Shown: piece by piece, positions 1 through 10,931 of the stretch
How positions within the stretch are numbered: the stretch's first letter is position 1
How the letters are laid out: every line of letters begins with the position of its first letter
Assembly: GCA_037349315.1 (NCBI GenBank)
Contig: JBAIAC010000059.1
Location: 22,538,501 to 22,602,500 of the forward strand
Source of the DNA: Chelydra serpentina
Taxonomy: Eukaryota; Chordata; Testudines; Chelydridae
Direction of reading: 5' to 3'
Length of the DNA: 64,000 bases
The notes under the pieces: model-generated
Databases searched by the model: none
Told to the model about the DNA's origin: nothing
Seen by the model: only the letters and a program-made list of their open reading frames with translations
Position numbers and translations under genes: made by a program

Positions 1-5
1 CTTAC
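1..5 (-). CDS. RASSF7: RASSF7 second coding exon, first 5 bases only
   Basis: Reading the minus strand, a pyrimidine-rich stretch ending in CAG lies at about 30-6 and is followed by GTAAG at 5-1, where the window ends. The preceding coding exon stops after the first base of a Gly codon. Joining that G to GTAAG gives Gly-Lys in the correct frame, at the place where human RASSF7 reads Ile-Gly-Gln-Thr-Gly. Acceptor quality, phase and expected residue therefore agree. The same bases could instead be read as a donor (CAG followed by GTAAG), but no recognisable exon precedes them in that reading. The rest of the Ras-association domain and the coiled-coil region must lie to the left of this window. 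Confidence 0.55.
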
Positions 6-1226
6 CTGTAAGAGTGCGTGGGAAATCACCGAGATCCTGATTCAGCAAAGCCCTGAAGCCTGGGCTTCACTTCAAGAATGTGTTTAAGACCCACTGAAAT
101 CAATGGGGCGTAAGCATGCATTTGAAGGCTGTTGTGAATCTGGGCCCGAGACAATTCAATAGAACCCCATTTTGGAGCCCATGTCCACGTCATTGCCTGA
201 TGCCAATGACTCACCTCACTGCCTATTTCGAATGCACAGTCTGGGAGGAAACAGGAGAAACAGCTGCAGACACACTGCTTGTACCTGTGCTCTGCTGGGT
301 CCTGTGGGACAGTCTTTACTATAGTACATGGACAGGCACTGGCTCAAGGAGGTTTCTTCTCTCCTATGGAGGAAGGCAATTTCCCTAAGAGGAACACTTA
401 GCTGTGTAAGCAAACACACACACCTCCTCTCCTTCAGAGCTGTAGGTACAGCCACCTCAGACAAAGACCCTTGTACATCCACTGTTGAACGGAGGAAGGT
501 CAATTGTTTGACCTAGTTCCCCGTGGTACGCTCCCTCTCTCCAGCAATCCCACCCCATCCTAGCGTGAGCTGCTTAGATCCTAAGTGAGGCAGTGCTGAA
601 AGACACAGCTGTACCAATGCAATTAAACACACTTGTGATCCCACAGATCGTTTGCATTGCACGGTTTACGTAGCAAAGATCTAGAGAATTTAGCTGTGCC
701 CTCCCTGTGGCAAAGACAACCTTCATGCTGCCCTGAGGTCTCCTGCTTCCTCAACCAGAGATTACTATGCAGATGTGGACACGAATTTAATTATGAAGAG
801 ATTGGTGGGTTCTGAGGCAGGGGGAGGAGGTGGAAGCAGGACTATTTTAGTGATCTTAAATTTTTAGAAAGGTTGAAAGTTAAAACCTGTTCCGGCCTTG
901 GTCAAGCCTTTTGTGTTAGAAATGTAATAGAGTTCTAGAACTAATTCACCAGGAGACAGTGTTGGCTGCTGGTGAGAACAGGGGACTGGAGTCAGGACTC
1001 CTGGGTTCTAGTCCCATCTCTGCCACTCACTGGGAGATTCCCTTGGGCAAGTTACTTCATCTGTATGTCTCAGTTTCATCCAGCTCCAAAGTGGATAATA
1101 ATCCTTGACCACATCACAGGAAAGTCTTCAGAATTTACAGAAGCACTTTCGCAGGTATTCCAATAAAAACTGATGTCAATCATTAACCGAACTTCACTAG
1201 ACATGGTGATGCAACACATTACTTAC
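6..1226 (-). other. RASSF7: RASSF7 intron between the two coding exons
   Basis: This 1221-bp interval runs from the donor GTAAGT (1226-1221) to the proposed acceptor CAG (8-6). It contains an L3-like old repeat near the left end (about 30-130, with the phrase cactgaaatcaatgggg) and a MIR-like relic at about 975-1105. Nothing else in it is recognised. Confidence 0.5.
975..1105 (+). repeat. MIR-like (CORE-SINE) relic
   Basis: The phrases actcctgggttctagtccc, tctgccactcactggg, ttgggcaagttacttc and tgtctcagtttc match the tRNA-to-core order of amniote MIR-type SINEs. The copy is old and diverged. Confidence 0.65.
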
Positions 1227-1329
1227 CAATGGCCCGTGCCAATGCTATGACCACCTCCTGGCATGTGGTCTGCTCTGAGACGCCACACACAACCCGCTGG
1301 ATGCCGTCGACCCAGACCTTCAGCTCCAT
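1227..1329 (-). CDS. RASSF7: RASSF7 first coding exon (N-terminal Ras-association domain)
   Basis: This minus-strand exon codes for 34 residues plus one base. It begins [20 protein letters not shown] and continues [14 protein letters not shown] before a split Gly codon. The family knowledge used is that N-terminal RASSF proteins (RASSF7-10) begin with this beta-strand segment of the RA domain. The Ile-Gln-Arg-Val-Val and Val-Ser-Glu-Gln residues match RASSF7, whereas RASSF8 has Val-Gln-Arg-Ile-Val and Val-Thr-Glu-Val. RASSF7 is a scaffold linked to JNK signalling, microtubule regulation and survival. The start is chosen because the ATG has a purine at -3 and G at +4 and is the family's conserved start. 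The donor is GTAAGT at 1226-1221, phase 1. The complete exon reaches 1381. Only the first domain segment is in the window. Confidence 0.9.
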
Positions 1330-1381
1330 CACCAAAGCTGCAGAGGAATTAGACTCTCTGGACCATCGCAAGGTGGCTTCC
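1330..1381 (-). other. RASSF7: RASSF7 5' untranslated part of the ATG exon
   Basis: The minus strand shows a textbook acceptor, tttctttatctctacag, ending at 1382. Exon sequence GGAAGCC starts at 1381 and runs 52 bases to the ATG. The RASSF7 frame stays open through this stretch, so an N-terminal extension is not excluded by sequence alone. The conserved family start at 1329 is nevertheless the reasonable choice. A different frame through this exon ends in a TGA that overlaps the ATG. Confidence 0.75.
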
Positions 1382-2654
1382 CTGTAGAGATAAAGAAACA
1401 AGTACTTGATTTCATGTGTGCTGTCTGATCTACTGTACCAGCCCCTGAACACGTCACAACAATCAAATTAACAGGCATGCAAGATTCCCCTACAGAATGC
1501 CCATTTGTCAAAACGGCCAAGAGGAAATTTGTTAATGGGAGTTAGCCAATGGAGCCATGTTTCGGGGGCCTAAGACCAGCTACCATTTGATGCAGCCGAT
1601 TTCAGAGAGCTTTAGAAGAATACAAGACATTTTAAAGGCAGAGGGAACACACCTTTAATGCCAACATCTCTGTGTGATCACCCCACAGAGCAAGCAGTGT
1701 CCCACACTTTACTGGACCTAAAACCAGCTGCTTGAAGCCACTCTCCGCTCAGCTCTTTGTCCCTTGCCCTCTTCCCTGGCTTCGTGTAAAGACTGCCCAA
1801 AATTAGTTGGTCTCAAAAGTTGTTTCGAGTCCAGGATTGGGCCTAGAGGCCAAGAGGAATTTGTTCATCCCATTGTAAACCCAGTAACATGGGCAAGTCT
1901 CAGGGAGCAGTTCCAGCATCCGACAAATATCACTAGCTTGCACTTTTCACCTGACAGTCTCAGGTGAATCCTGGCTGGAATCTCTTGCTCATAGCTGGTT
2001 GTGGCTGCCAGCACTGCCACTGTCAAAGCAGGCGATTTGCTACACTCAGGTGTTAAGTCCTACTAGACACAAAGCTTTCTCTTGCCAGGTTCACAGGCCG
2101 CCATCCACCCCGAACAATACATGCGGATAAGACGTGCAAGTCACAATGACTCCATAATCCTCCACTCACAGGCAGCTTCATCAGAAAGTACTTAATGTAT
2201 CAGCTAAGCGTTACCTTCCCTTCCCTTCCCCCCTGCCTCTTCTTCAAAGCTCCATCTACATGGGGATTTTAACCACGGGAGAACTACATTTAAACTTCTG
2301 TGCCCTATTTTAGAACAACTCATGACCACTCAGACACCACAGGAATGAGTAGGGTACAATGCCCAGATGTGGCCAGCCAGCGTGACAGAGCTGGACTGAG
2401 ATCAGAAACTGTGTTGAACAGTTTATAATTCAACACGGACTAGGCTCCGGTTGTATATAGCAGCCATAAATAGCGCTGCAAATAAAACCTGCAGCTGTTT
2501 CAGTTGCTGTTTGCCAACATTCAAATGGGCAAGGCTTTGTTCACACCCACCCCCCAGGTTAAAGGAAGCTTGTGATCACAGAGTCATCCAATCAGAATGC
2601 AGAAATCATTTCATGCAACTTGGGTGACCAATCAGAGAGTTTGAAAACATAGAT
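1382..2654. other. Stretch without recognised genes
   Basis: This is unique-looking intronic sequence. There is a short CTTCC-rich run at about 2217-2235 and a TATA-like tatatagc at about 2455. No exon, transposon end or tandem array is recognised. Confidence 0.5.
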
Positions 2655-3125
2655 TCATAGAAATGAAGGGCTGGAAGGGACCTTGAGAAGTTGTCAAGTC
2701 CAGCCCCCTGAGCTGTGGCATGGCCAAGTTAACCTAGACCATCCCTGACAGGTGTTTGTCTAACTTGTTTTTAAAAGCTTTCGATGATGGGGACTCCCCA
2801 GACTCCCTTGGAAATCTATTCCAGAGCTTAATTACCCTTGTCGTTAGAAAGTTTTTCTAAATTTCCCTTGCTGCATTTTAAGTTAATTGCTTCTTATCCT
2901 ACCTTCAGAGGACATGGAGAACAACTGATCACTGTCCTCTTTATAACAGTCCTTTTGATATTGGAAAACTTATCAGGTCCTCCACCTCGGTCTTCTTTTC
3001 TCAAGACTACACCTGCCCAGTTTTTTCTAACCTTTCCTCACAGGCCAGGCTTTCTAAGCCTTTTGTCATTTGTGTTGCTCTCCTCCGGACTTTTTCCAGT
3101 TTATCCACATCCTTCCTAAATTATC
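2655..3125 (-). mobile_element. CR1 LINE 3' fragment, antisense
   Basis: The stretch starts like a reversed CR1 terminus (agattcatagaaatgaagg, then ctggaagggaccttgagaag). It continues with the antisense of the ORF2 C-terminus: ccagagcttaattaccctt, then tctcctccggactttttcc near 3080. It is degraded and the frame is broken. Confidence 0.8.
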
Positions 3126-3389
3126 ACTAGGTATTTTCAACAGCCCGTAGGCTAAAATTTGCTTCCATAAAGTGACTGAACAATTAACAGACTCACCAGT
3201 AAAACTCTGTTCACAGGCAATTTGGAAGCAGAATAAAGGGGTTAGAGTTGAATAAGTTGTTCACTGCAAACATTTTAGCTAGTTCTGGCATGATTTGGCT
3301 CTGTCTACATTGGCCAGCCAAATTGTGCCTCATTATTTCTTTGCACTCCCAGTCTGTCTGTCTCCACCTGTTGTCGCTTGTCTTGTATC

Positions 3390-3505
3390 TAAATTACAAT
3401 CTTCTCAAGACAGTGACTGTTTTTGTTCTGTGTTTGTACAGTGCCTGGTACACCAGGGCCTACTCTACACTTGGGCTCCCTCAGTGCTACAGCAAAACAA
3501 ATACA
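3390..3505 (-). repeat. L3/MIR-like relic
   Basis: The core tgttctgtgtttgtacagtgcctgg is an old amniote repeat module that recurs at 15.5, 21.5, 29.2, 31.7, 41.8, 48.9, 60.1 and 62.8 kb in this window. The assignment to an L3/MIR-like family is from memory of the consensus. Confidence 0.55.
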
Positions 3506-4439
3506 TAATGGGTCTGCACCTTGCTTTGGTTTATTTATAGTGTATTTAAAAGATCTGAGGTGTTTTCCAGCTTGCGCTTTTAGCTTTAGAAATATGAAAA
3601 ATGTCAGGTCGCTTTGCCCTTGTTCTTGCTGGGTGAAGCAAGGCAGGAAGCACACCAGATACCCGATACTAATCAACAAAGATTACATGAGCCATGTATC
3701 AAACAACAACAACATTTATATGGTGTGAATCAGCTTCACATCAAAACTATGAAAAGAATCTCGAGTGAGGACACCTTGAGCTGCTACTCACACACTGGAA
3801 TCCTAACTAGAAAGCCATTTTGCTGGACACAATGCCACACCTTGGTATGTTCCCTGCTGTCAGCCAAAGCAAACTCCAGAAATAGTACTTCACCCAGGAA
3901 GAGAACACAATGCTCGGAGATGCCTAGAAAGTTGGGGGAGGCGGGAGGAGGGTTCAACTCAACTGGCTAAATGCTTTGAATTCCTCTCTCTCTACACCTA
4001 GGAACCCGCGTGCACTATTTGTATGTGACTAACTCTGACATCTTAACTATTCACAGCTGTTGCCAGAAGACTGGGAAAAGGCAGGTGTAACTAGAAGCAT
4101 GAGTGTTTAAGAGAACGCACTGCATACGTATCTTCAAGTGATGGATGGAACTACAGAATGGTTGGAGACTTAGCCAAAGTCTATCTGAACCACAGACACC
4201 GACTTTCCAATGTGCTGGGGGGTGCTCGACTCCCGGCTCTGCCCCAGGCCCTGCCCCCACTCCACCCCTTTCCCCAAGGTCCCACCCCGCATCTTCCCAC
4301 CCCTGCCCAGTATCCTGTCTTTCGACAGTGGCCAATGCCAGGTGCCCCAGAGGGGATGAACAGAACAGGTAATCATCAAGTGATCCATCCCCCGTCGCTC
4401 ATTCCCAGCTTCTGGCAAACAGAGGCTAGGGACACCATT

Positions 4440-4575
4440 CCTGCCCATCCTGGCTAATAGCAATTGATGGACCTATCCTCCATGAATTTATCTAATTCTT
4501 TCTTTAATCCTGTTATAGTCTTGGCCTTCACCACATCCTCTGGCAAAGAGTTCCACAGGATCAACACTCCATTGG
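4440..4575 (-). mobile_element. CR1 LINE fragment, antisense
   Basis: The text tggcctatcctccatgaa-like, then tttaatcctgttatagtc and aaagagttccacaggatc, is the antisense of the CR1 3' coding end. It is immediately followed by a Penelope-like piece. Confidence 0.7.
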
Positions 4576-4599
4576 ACTAGGAACCATACAGACATAACT

Positions 4600-4745
4600 A
4601 AAGTATCAGAGGGGTAGCCGTGTTAGTCTGGATCTGTAGAAGCGAGAAAGGGTCCTGTGGCACCTTATAGACTAACAGAGGTATTGGAGCATAAGCTTTC
4701 GTGGGTGAATACCCACTTCTTCGAAGACGACGACCAAGTTACTAC
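4600..4745 (+). mobile_element. Penelope-like element fragment
   Basis: The motif agaggggtagccgtgttag, followed by gtggcaccttatagac and cataagctttcgtgggtg, is the terminal module of a Penelope-like retroelement common in turtles. Only the end is present. The surrounding 4250-4330 CT-rich text is unassigned. Confidence 0.7.
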
Positions 4746-4749
4746 TGGA

Positions 4750-6540
4750 AACTGGTTCCGGCTATTTAAAAGGGGTTCAGGTTTCCCAGCCCAGCATACA
4801 CAGAACTCAGAACAAGATGGCATCTCAGTGTCTGGTTGGGTAGTGGCTGCTTAATTTTCTCTGGCTATTATTTCTGACTGGAAATCTATTTTTTCCCTCT
4901 GCAAGGCTGGCTCAGTGCAGTGATAATGCCCAGGTATTTCTGCTGAGAGCATGGGTTCTCGTGGGTTAGCTGGATCTATTTCTTCTTTTTATTTCAATTA
5001 CTCCAGCAAGTTGGCAACAACTCACTGGGGATTTTCCAGGCAATAACTGAAGCAGGAAAAGCAGCTCTCAGTCATTCTCCCCACCCCAGCTGTAGGGCGT
5101 AAAGGTGACGGGGTTGGTATTTTCAAAAATGTTTTGTTTACTCCCAGTTATCTTTATCTGGGAGGAAATAAAAGACCTTTGCAAAAGCCATTAAAAGGTT
5201 TCCAAGATTAGGAGTGTGCTAAAGTACACCTCAGAGCTCAGATTGCCTTTAACAAACTCATCATTGTAGAAGGTCTTTGTTAGAGTCCCCCACCAAGTTT
5301 ATCAGTGTTGGAGTGAAACTCACTACTTAATGCTTTACAGTGAGACCCTGGGAGGCCATGTCTATACTCGGAAGAACATATCAAGTTAGAACAACAACTT
5401 TTTCAGTACCCTGACCCCAGAAAAGAAGGGTACTGGGACTCCTGCTCCCATAAGTTTCAAGATCTCCCCATCCTTACCATCTAGTCACAAAGAAAACAGT
5501 ACAGTCACAACCTCCTGAAAGCTGTTGCGAAGGCCAGGCTGAGAACCCAGGTGTTAATGCACATGTTCTACTTAGCATGAGGTCGCCCTTAAGGTGGACA
5601 AGGACTGTTATGTTTAAGGGCATATTAGTTGGTCCTGGTTAACCCTAGAGTCTGATTTGACAGGATCCAATTAGCAATAGCAAGTTTGCATCTTTATGTA
5701 CATCACAAGGAAGGGATGGAAATTCACAGTTTAAATACTGGAGATCACCCAGCAACCATGATGACCTGAACAGAACAGTTAGCCACACACACTGCATGGC
5801 TGGCAGCTTTTGAAGATGTTACTCATCCTCTGCCCCACGTCTTGCCTCTCTCCAGGCCTGTCCTACCCGGTTTGATAACGGGTACCAAACACAGCTCCCT
5901 GGCTGCATTGAAGAACAGCTGTCTCCCTGGCAGAGACAGGGTCCAGCACCCATTTTAGCAAAGAGTAGCAGACTTTACTCTCACCATGCTTGACCCTGAC
6001 AACGCCAGCAAGGCATCTCTTTTCAACTCCAGCTGAGAGGGACTGGGTGAGCAGAGTATGACACCCTGACCCACCAGCATGGAGTCTGTAGTGCACACAC
6101 AGCCCGTAAATCCAAAGCAACATCTGCATTCCCCCCCCCACCCCTCATGAACCCCACCTCCCTAGTTCAGGGGATGCCTTTTGTAAGTCAGGGAAGTAAC
6201 CAGGGTGATTAATGTGAGAGTGGGCCTTTTCGTGGCTGCCTTGATTTACAAGGTTATGGCCACAGCTAGTATGTGGAGGAGGGTGAGAACAGCCTTCAGG
6301 CAGCAGTCTGCTAGTCATCTCAGCAGCTTGTTTGAATACATCACTCCCTGGGTGAGAGTGGGGATGGAGGAATCCTGACCACCAGCGCAGAGGGATTAGC
6401 AGAGCTTGGTTCATTCATGAAAGGGTGGGGGAGAAGGGGGAGGGGGAAGGAAGGAAATCCTCCCTAAAACCAAACCCAGGTCCGAGTCCAAAGAAATGGC
6501 CTCACTGAAGGTGTGGTTTCTTCAAGCTCTCACACAAGGA
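4750..6540. other. Stretch without recognised genes
   Basis: There are short open frames only. A possible MITE end (ggccatgtctatactcgg, about 5354) has no partner. A G-rich run (ggggagaagggggaggggg) lies at about 6429. Nothing else is supported. Confidence 0.45.
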
Positions 6541-6717
6541 GAGGGAGGGATAGCTCAGTGGTTTGAGCATTGGCCTGCTAAACCCAGGGTTGCGAGTTCA
6601 ATCCTTGAGGGGGCCATTTAGGGATCTGGGGCAAAAATTGGGGATTGGTCCTGCTTTGAGCAGGGGATTGGACTAGATGACCTCCTAAGGTCCCTTCCAA
6701 CCCTGAGATTCTATGAC
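6541..6717 (+). mobile_element. Cryptodiran tRNA-derived SINE with CR1 tail
   Basis: The A box is tagctcagtggtttgagc and the B box is gcgagttcaatcc. The tRNA-like head is followed by a gggggccatttagggatc linker and a CR1-type tail (ggactagatgacctcctaag, ending gagattctatga). Such SINEs are moved by CR1 enzymes through the shared 3' tail. This copy is nearly intact and is on the strand opposite to RASSF7. Confidence 0.93.
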
Positions 6718-8034
6718 ATGTACATCTGGTCACGCCAACAGAGCGACAGACACGTCAGTACTCTAGGTCTCTGCATAGGGCAGGGGCGGCTTTACAGGGG
6801 CCGTGGAGCAGAAGGGTTTCATATGATGTGTCCCATTTCGGATTTTCTGGCAGCAGCTGCCACATCCATGTTCAAGGCCCAGATTCTCCTCCCAGTTAAT
6901 GGGAGTTTTGCTGCTGACATTAATAAGTAGGACCTGGCTCATTGTGAAGCAGTCTCCCACCTCCTTTTCTGCTCTCCTGCAGTTACAGTCTTCACTGGAC
7001 TTTGACTAGACCTTGCCCAAGAAATCTGGACCTGGACAAAAATTAATGGATTACCCCTGCCATACAGTCTGTTCCTCACGCTAAGCGAGGTCTCTCTTTC
7101 ACACACTCATTTCATCTGAGGTGGGATGCGTCTCCATTTCAGTTTCACCTTAGACACGTTCTAGAGTTGGCCTACTTGGGTTTGAAGTCTCTCTCATGGA
7201 CTCTAGTTTGCGTGTGATCATTGGTTCTTTAATGTGGTAAGCTTGGTCTTGGTTTTGCACATTCTGCAGTAGTACCACGGTCTGCTAGCATGAAGACTAC
7301 TGCGGGGACTGATAGCTACCTAGCTTGCTGTGGTTTTTCACCTTCTTTCTAGTAGGCAGCATTCGTCACGCTCACTAATTTTTGATAAATTGGCTATTGT
7401 AGATCCCCGTAGCCAAGCGCCTGGAACAATCCTAAGACTTAAAATGACCTGCCAAGGATTTTAAATATTTGGGCTTGCGCCCTTTATCGTGTACAAAGGC
7501 AGGCCTGAAAATTGAGTCTTTTAAAGCTTCCCTCACCCTGCTTTTGCTTTTTTAAAACCCTAGAAAGTCAGCTCTGCTCTTCCCTGGATTTGCTCAGAGG
7601 GCCTATAGGTTGCCTTTGAGAACCTACGTGGTGAGCTCTCATGCCTTACACTGGGGTCTATGGAGAGCTGTCTGCTCATATGATGCTGGCTCCTTCTCAT
7701 TTCCAGTTCTACAAAAGGCAGCTACAAATAGTTTCTTAACATGGCTTTTCCACGTGAGACATCGCTTTCGCTGCCACAGGCCTATTATTCAATCAGCAGG
7801 AGGGCAAGGTGTCCACACACAGGACAGTTTTTCTATTAAGACATGCTGCATGCAACAATCGCGTGCACGAGAGGAGGGCTGCATGCGGGAACTAGATGTG
7901 ACAGACACTCCGCTTTGGTTAAAAATGCATTTCTAGGCCTTCTTCCATGCAAAAAGCCTTACAAACAATCCTGATACCAATAGTCGACTTGGCCTCAACG
8001 GAACAAGCAGCTGAGCCCAATTTAAGCAGCGTAC
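6718..8034. other. Stretch without recognised genes
   Basis: This is AT-balanced intronic sequence with only short open frames. I recognise no transposon and no splice-flanked conserved exon. Confidence 0.45.
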
Positions 8035-8310
8035 CTAGGGTGGTAATTTGTTGCATTCCTGCAGTGCCTAGTAGCCCCAACTAAGATCAAGGTCCTACTG
8101 TTCTAGGTGCAGTACATACAGGAGTAAGGGATAGTTCCTGCTCCAAAGCGCTTACAGTCTAAGTCCGGTGCGAGGGGAAACAGAGGCACAGAGAGGGGAA
8201 GTGACTTGCCCACGGTGATACAGCAAGTCAGTGGCAGAGCAGGGAACAGAATCCACTGTCCCAAATCCCAGTACAGTGCCCTATCTGCTGGGCCGCCACT
8301 GCTTCGGAGA
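8035..8310 (+). repeat. L3/MIR-like relic, long copy
   Basis: The order is a 'cctagtagccccaactaag' module, then gttcctgctccaaagcgc, then cagaggcacagagagggg, gtgacttgcccacggtg and cagtggcagagcaggg. That is the full internal order of this old family, including the core shared with MIR and L2 tails. Confidence 0.65.
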
Positions 8311-10806
8311 GGATTCCTTCCACCCCCACAATTTTTGGGTCAAATGAGTGTCCGTCAAAGAATCGTCATGCCAACCCCCCGCAAAGTCAGTTTTTTACAG
8401 TGATGCAATAAATGGCAAATAGGAAGTCAGAAAAAAAATGGTTCTGCAGGCTGGCCCAGACGGGGTGGCTCTCTTGATGATGCTAATGAAATGCAAGTTA
8501 TTACAACGCAAGCCTAAAAGACCAAGTATGTATGCGAGACAGCATGTTTAACCAGCAAGTCGCAACATACGTATTTCCATTAGCTAGTGAAAGCCATGTA
8601 GCCATGTTTATGGATCCATAATTTTCAGATCTATCAGAAGGTTCCTTATTTGCATTCCTCACAGGCATGCCCGCAGAGCAAAACTCATAGAAAGGAACCC
8701 TTTGGAAGCATGGCAGGGCTGTTCAGATTTTAAGGATTTGGCCAGTTTTTCTCCCCAGGTTTCCATTGGACCATGGTCCTAAATTAGGCAATGGATGCTC
8801 AACGCCAACAGTTTCATATGGAAATAAGTACACCGTGTCAAAGAGGAGGCAAGTTGCAGATAAATATGATGCTGTAGATGGCCAGAGGTATTGAAAACAG
8901 AAAAGCTTACTGCTATGCAAGACTCACAAGACACCCAATAGTGACACGCTATTTCCCCAACACTTAGGGCCTTAATCAACGTTCATTGCAATTGGTGGAA
9001 GCCCTTTTCATTTATTTCAATGGCCTTTGGATCTGGCCCTTATTTGGGAGAACACCACAGCTCATGTGCAGCACTCTGTTTTCTTGCAAATTCAGCAGTG
9101 ACAATGCTACTCCTCACGATGTGCTTTCTCCCATAAGGCCCAATCCCGAAGGTGCCAACTAGGACCTGTTGCTCACCAACCTCAACTCCCATTGGCTTCC
9201 TCTCTCCGGAGATGGGCCGTATACAGCCACCGCAATGTATTTTTGTGCTGGTAGGCACAGAGATAAAGACTGGGCAAGCACAACTTTTCACAGGGAGCGG
9301 TTAGTATCACAGCTGCCTTCTTCCCCCACGTGAGGAGAGTCAATACGCTCCTGTCACAGCTCATTCAGCACGACCCAGGGAAGCTCACGGCCCGGCTGCA
9401 CAAGCACAGCTACTGAGTCACGCTGCGCAGGAGGATTTACAGTCAACACTTAGGCTATGGCAACCGAGGGCAACCACTCGGATACGATTCCAGCCTCAGG
9501 GCTGAGCCACTGCCCTCAAACCCTAATGCAGAGCACAGCATTCAGCCAGTCACCCCACGGAAAGTCAGACTCATAGCAACTAAAGACTTGTTTCATTCTG
9601 TACCATTTCCCATCCTCGTTACCAAGAAACTAGGTTCATGCTGGGCCATTCTCCCTAGTAACAATCCAGTGGCACAAGAACAAGAAATAGGTATTTCCGC
9701 TGCTGGGAAAGTCTGCAAGAGGATAAGGTTTATGCTAGTTTTTATTCTTACCAATCCCCTATGCTGACTGACTCTGGTTACTTCACCTCATTCTCATTGG
9801 TTTCTGAGATTGTAATAGTAACTGGAGTCAGTCTTTGGCCAGAAGCACTTTTCTCATTTCTTGCTTCCCCCTTCATGCTTTGTTAGAATAAAGGAGACAT
9901 CCTGTTCGTCTGGATGCAGCGCTAAGTTTCCTCCTTGTTCGTCCCCTTTCCTTTACGGCCGGCTTTACAGGAACAAGGCTCGAAAAAGAGTCACCTGCCT
10001 GCCCCAGCTGCAGCCCAGAGCGTCTTCCAGAATTGCGCCCAAACTGCAGATCCTCTGAGGCACCGCCCAAGTCCGACGTCCACATGCACAAGCGTAACCA
10101 GGAGCACAAGAAGAGCCATGCTACGCCAGTTGGTACCATCTGCTTCCAAGCCCACCACAAAACCCTTTCGACGACAGAGCGGGTTAGCCGCATTGAGAGC
10201 GGAACCCAAGAACGTTTACACTGACTCATGGATGACTCAGGACAGACCTGTACCAATCATTCCTGCAATGACGTCGCCACACACATACCCTCAGGGTTGG
10301 ATCCCCACCTGGGCTCACTACTAAAGCCACTACTTGTCAATACCGCCCAAAGCACCATCAGCCCATGCCAGGCTTTCCCCCACCCAGCCCCATTCTGCAT
10401 GACTCAGGCAGAGGAGGAAGTGGAGTGGCAGGGATGCCAAGTAAACAGGCCTGGCAGTGTAGGAGTCAAACGATCAGGAGGGAGGAAGAGTACAGGTGAT
10501 GAGAGAAAAGGGGCAGAGCAGAAGAGTACGCCAATAGGGGAGGGAAGATGAGGGTAGACATGGAGCGGGGTAAGAGAAGACACACCAGACAGAGAACCCC
10601 AAGCTAAATATTAAAGTTCTCAGCTTGGGAGGAAAGGAGGAGAAGAATACGGATCAATACTTGCCCACAAAAACCTCAGCGACTACCCATTTCCCTCACA
10701 CATAAGACAATATCATCAGCTAGACTGCAAATATGGTCTTCTTCTAGGACTTCTATCCCATCGTGTTATTTCTCGGCTGGACGGTGGTGACGGGCTTCCT
10801 CCAAAC
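8311..10806. other. Stretch without recognised genes; AP-1-like pair
   Basis: An L3-like phrase (ttatttcaatggcctttgga) lies at about 9007-9035. Around 9.93-10.30 kb there is a CpG-bearing non-repeat block with open frames on both strands (up to 129 codons). These have no recognisable protein similarity and no convincing splice structure. Two TGACTCA motifs occur at 10222 and 10233. Confidence 0.45.
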
Positions 10807-10931
10807 TAGGGTGACCAGATGTCCCAATTTTATAGGGACAGTCCCAATTTTTGGGTCTTTTCCTTATATAGGCTCCTACTACCCCTCAACACCCTGTTCC
10901 GATTTTTCACATGTGCTGTCTGGTCACCCTA
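10807..10931 (+). mobile_element. Short hAT-type MITE, copy 1
   Basis: The inverted ends are TAGGGTGACCAGA and TCTGGTCACCCTA. The flanking 8-bp duplications are CTCCAAAC (10799-10806) and GTCCAAAC (10932-10939), one mismatch. The interior has the complementary phrases tttatagggacagtccc and tccgatttttcac. The 8-bp duplication supports a hAT transposase. Two further copies are at 25748 and 27653. Confidence 0.85.

Noticed and set aside
1..12. Minus-strand splice donor (CAG followed by GTAAG) at the left edge
   Set aside because: No exon is recognisable before it, whereas reading it as an acceptor gives the correct phase and the expected RASSF7 residue context.
1227..1329. Assignment to RASSF8 instead of RASSF7
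   Set aside because: Gly-Ile-Gln-Arg-Val-Val and Val-Ser-Glu-Gln follow RASSF7; RASSF8 has Val-Gln-Arg-Ile-Val and Val-Thr-Glu-Val at these places.
6541..6640. tRNA gene on the basis of A and B boxes
   Set aside because: The box sequences belong to SINE heads. No complete cloverleaf or discriminator is present, and the text continues into the CR1 tail. The same applies to the other three copies.
9873..10324. Overlapping open frames of 127-129 codons on both strands
   Set aside because: No recognisable protein family and no supportive splice sites; both strands are equally open, which fits GC content more than coding.
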